Shown: piece by piece, positions 63,115 through 64,000 of the stretch
Position numbering within the stretch: position 1 is the first letter of the stretch
Layout: each line of letters opens with the position of its first letter
Assembly: GCA_026225945.1 (NCBI GenBank)
Contig: JAMJFZ010001228.1
Location: 479,001-543,000, forward strand
Length of the DNA stretch: 64,000 nucleotides
Source: Cricetomys ansorgei
Lineage: Eukaryota > Chordata > Mammalia > Rodentia > Nesomyidae
Direction: 5' to 3'
The notes under the pieces: model-generated
The model's input: the letters and a program-made list of their open reading frames with translations, nothing else
Told to the model about the DNA's origin: nothing
The model's database searches: none
Translations under genes and position numbers: made by a program

Positions 63115-63149
63115 GTAAGAGAATGATACCCTTTTCTGTTTTATTCAGT

Positions 63150-63425
63150 TATGTATGTTTTATCTGTGTGTGCATGTGTGTGACTGTGTGTACCAGAGTG
63201 TGCCCATGCATGCGTCTCTAGGGGCCAAAGGTCAGCAGCATCCAATGTCTTGCTCTATTGCTCTCTACTTTATGTTGAGCCAACACCTACCATTGAACCC
63301 TTCCTTACCCTCTCAGGCATCCTTGACCAGCAAGCCAGGGTTATGAGCTTGGACCACCATACCCAGCTTTTACCTGGGAGCTGGGCACCCAGACCCAGAT
63401 CCTCATGCTTTCACTGAATCCCCTT
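63150..63425 (-). mobile_element. Long B3/B4-type SINE, diverged
   Basis: 'gaccagcaagccagggttat', 'ggaccaccatacccagcttt'. It begins 36 bp after the last exon's donor. Confidence 0.65.
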
Positions 63426-63454
63426 TTTTTACATTTTTAATACCTAGAAAATGA

Positions 63455-63634
63455 AGCCGGGCAGTGGTGGCACATGCCTTTAGTCCCAGCACTCGGGAGG
63501 CAGAGGCAGCTGGACCTCTGTGAGTTCAAGGCCAGCCTGGTCTACAGAGTGAGTCCCAGGACAGCCAGAGTTACAACAGAGAAACACTGTCTCACAAAAA
63601 AAAAAAAAGAAAAGAAAAGAGAAGAAAAAAGAAA
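63455..63634 (+). mobile_element. B1 SINE with TSD
   Basis: 'gccgggcagtggtggcacat', 'cagagttacaacagagaaac', A/G-rich tail. The near-perfect duplication acctagaaaatg / acctggaaaaatg lies at 63443-63454 and 63635-63647. Confidence 0.94.
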
Positions 63635-64000
63635 ACCTGGAAAAATGTACCTTATCAAATATCATTTTAAACACCAATTTTCAATTATTTATGCTCCTGA
63701 AAGACTAATTTACTTAAATTAGAAAACCTTGAAAAACCAAAAATTTATTTTACTACTGGACTAGTTTATATTTTCCAACAGTTTCAAAACTTAATACTCA
63801 GCTCTTTTGAAAAACAACCTGAATAGAATCTAACCTTCAGAAAAAAATATTGGAGAAAAATATTTTTATGACCTTGAAAGTAGGAAAAGATAGAGGTTTG
63901 CCTCAAAATACACAAATGATAAAGTAAAAGATTGAGATGCTGACTATAGAAAAATAAAAAAAAAACAATAAAAATAAAAACCTTTTAACCGAGGGGGCTG

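Noticed and set aside
8160..63114. Assignment to the paralogue SMARCAL1
   Set aside because: The residues around Walker A and motif VI match ZRANB3 and differ from SMARCAL1 as remembered.
480..63425. tRNA genes in SINE heads
   Set aside because: The tRNA-like A and B box regions belong to B2/B3/ID SINEs and lack an intact cloverleaf.

Overview
This 64 kb window is mammalian nuclear DNA from a muroid (mouse, rat or hamster-type) rodent. The evidence is dozens of B1, B2/B3/B4 and ID SINEs, MaLR LTRs of the rodent MT/ORR1 kind, a URR1 hAT element, rodent L1 3' ends and many (TG)n tracts. The species cannot be fixed. Many B1 copies end in a 'cagagttacaacagagaaac' variant, which may be lineage-diagnostic.

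The only protein-coding gene I can support is Zranb3 on the + strand. It encodes the SNF2-family annealing helicase and structure-specific endonuclease that remodels stalled replication forks with PCNA. Ten consecutive coding exons (459 codons plus one leading base) cover about residues 55-513 of the human numbering, that is nearly the whole bilobed ATPase: motif I DEMGLGKT, motif II DESH, motif III LTGTP, motif IV LVFAHH, motif V QAAGQGLTF and motif VI HRIGQ. The exons are 8160-8178, 17352-17530, 20636-20867, 23690-23775, 34407-34578, 36292-36408, 53903-54022, 55099-55218, 58852-59031 and 62962-63114. All introns are GT-AG and the frame is kept throughout. The 5' exons and the 3' exons (PIP box, NZF finger, HNH nuclease) lie outside the window.

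By region: 1-8159 is upstream intron with SINEs and MT-type LTRs. 8179-17351 holds two inverted copies of one ERV LTR, a long antisense L1 3' UTR and a small CpG-rich unexplained island. 17531-34406 holds four short introns' worth of SINEs, a purine-tailed B1 nested in an LTR, a disabled antisense CMC1 retrocopy and a rearranged antisense L1. The 17.5 kb intron 36409-53902 contains a URR1 transposon with perfect target-site duplication and the most striking object here, a 3.16 kb minisatellite (39470-42627) of 20-22 bp units with local higher-order repeats. 54023-64000 holds the last exons plus an ancient MaLR provirus interrupted by younger LTRs.

Most long open frames outside the exons are by-products of repeats (minisatellite, purine tracts, antisense L1).
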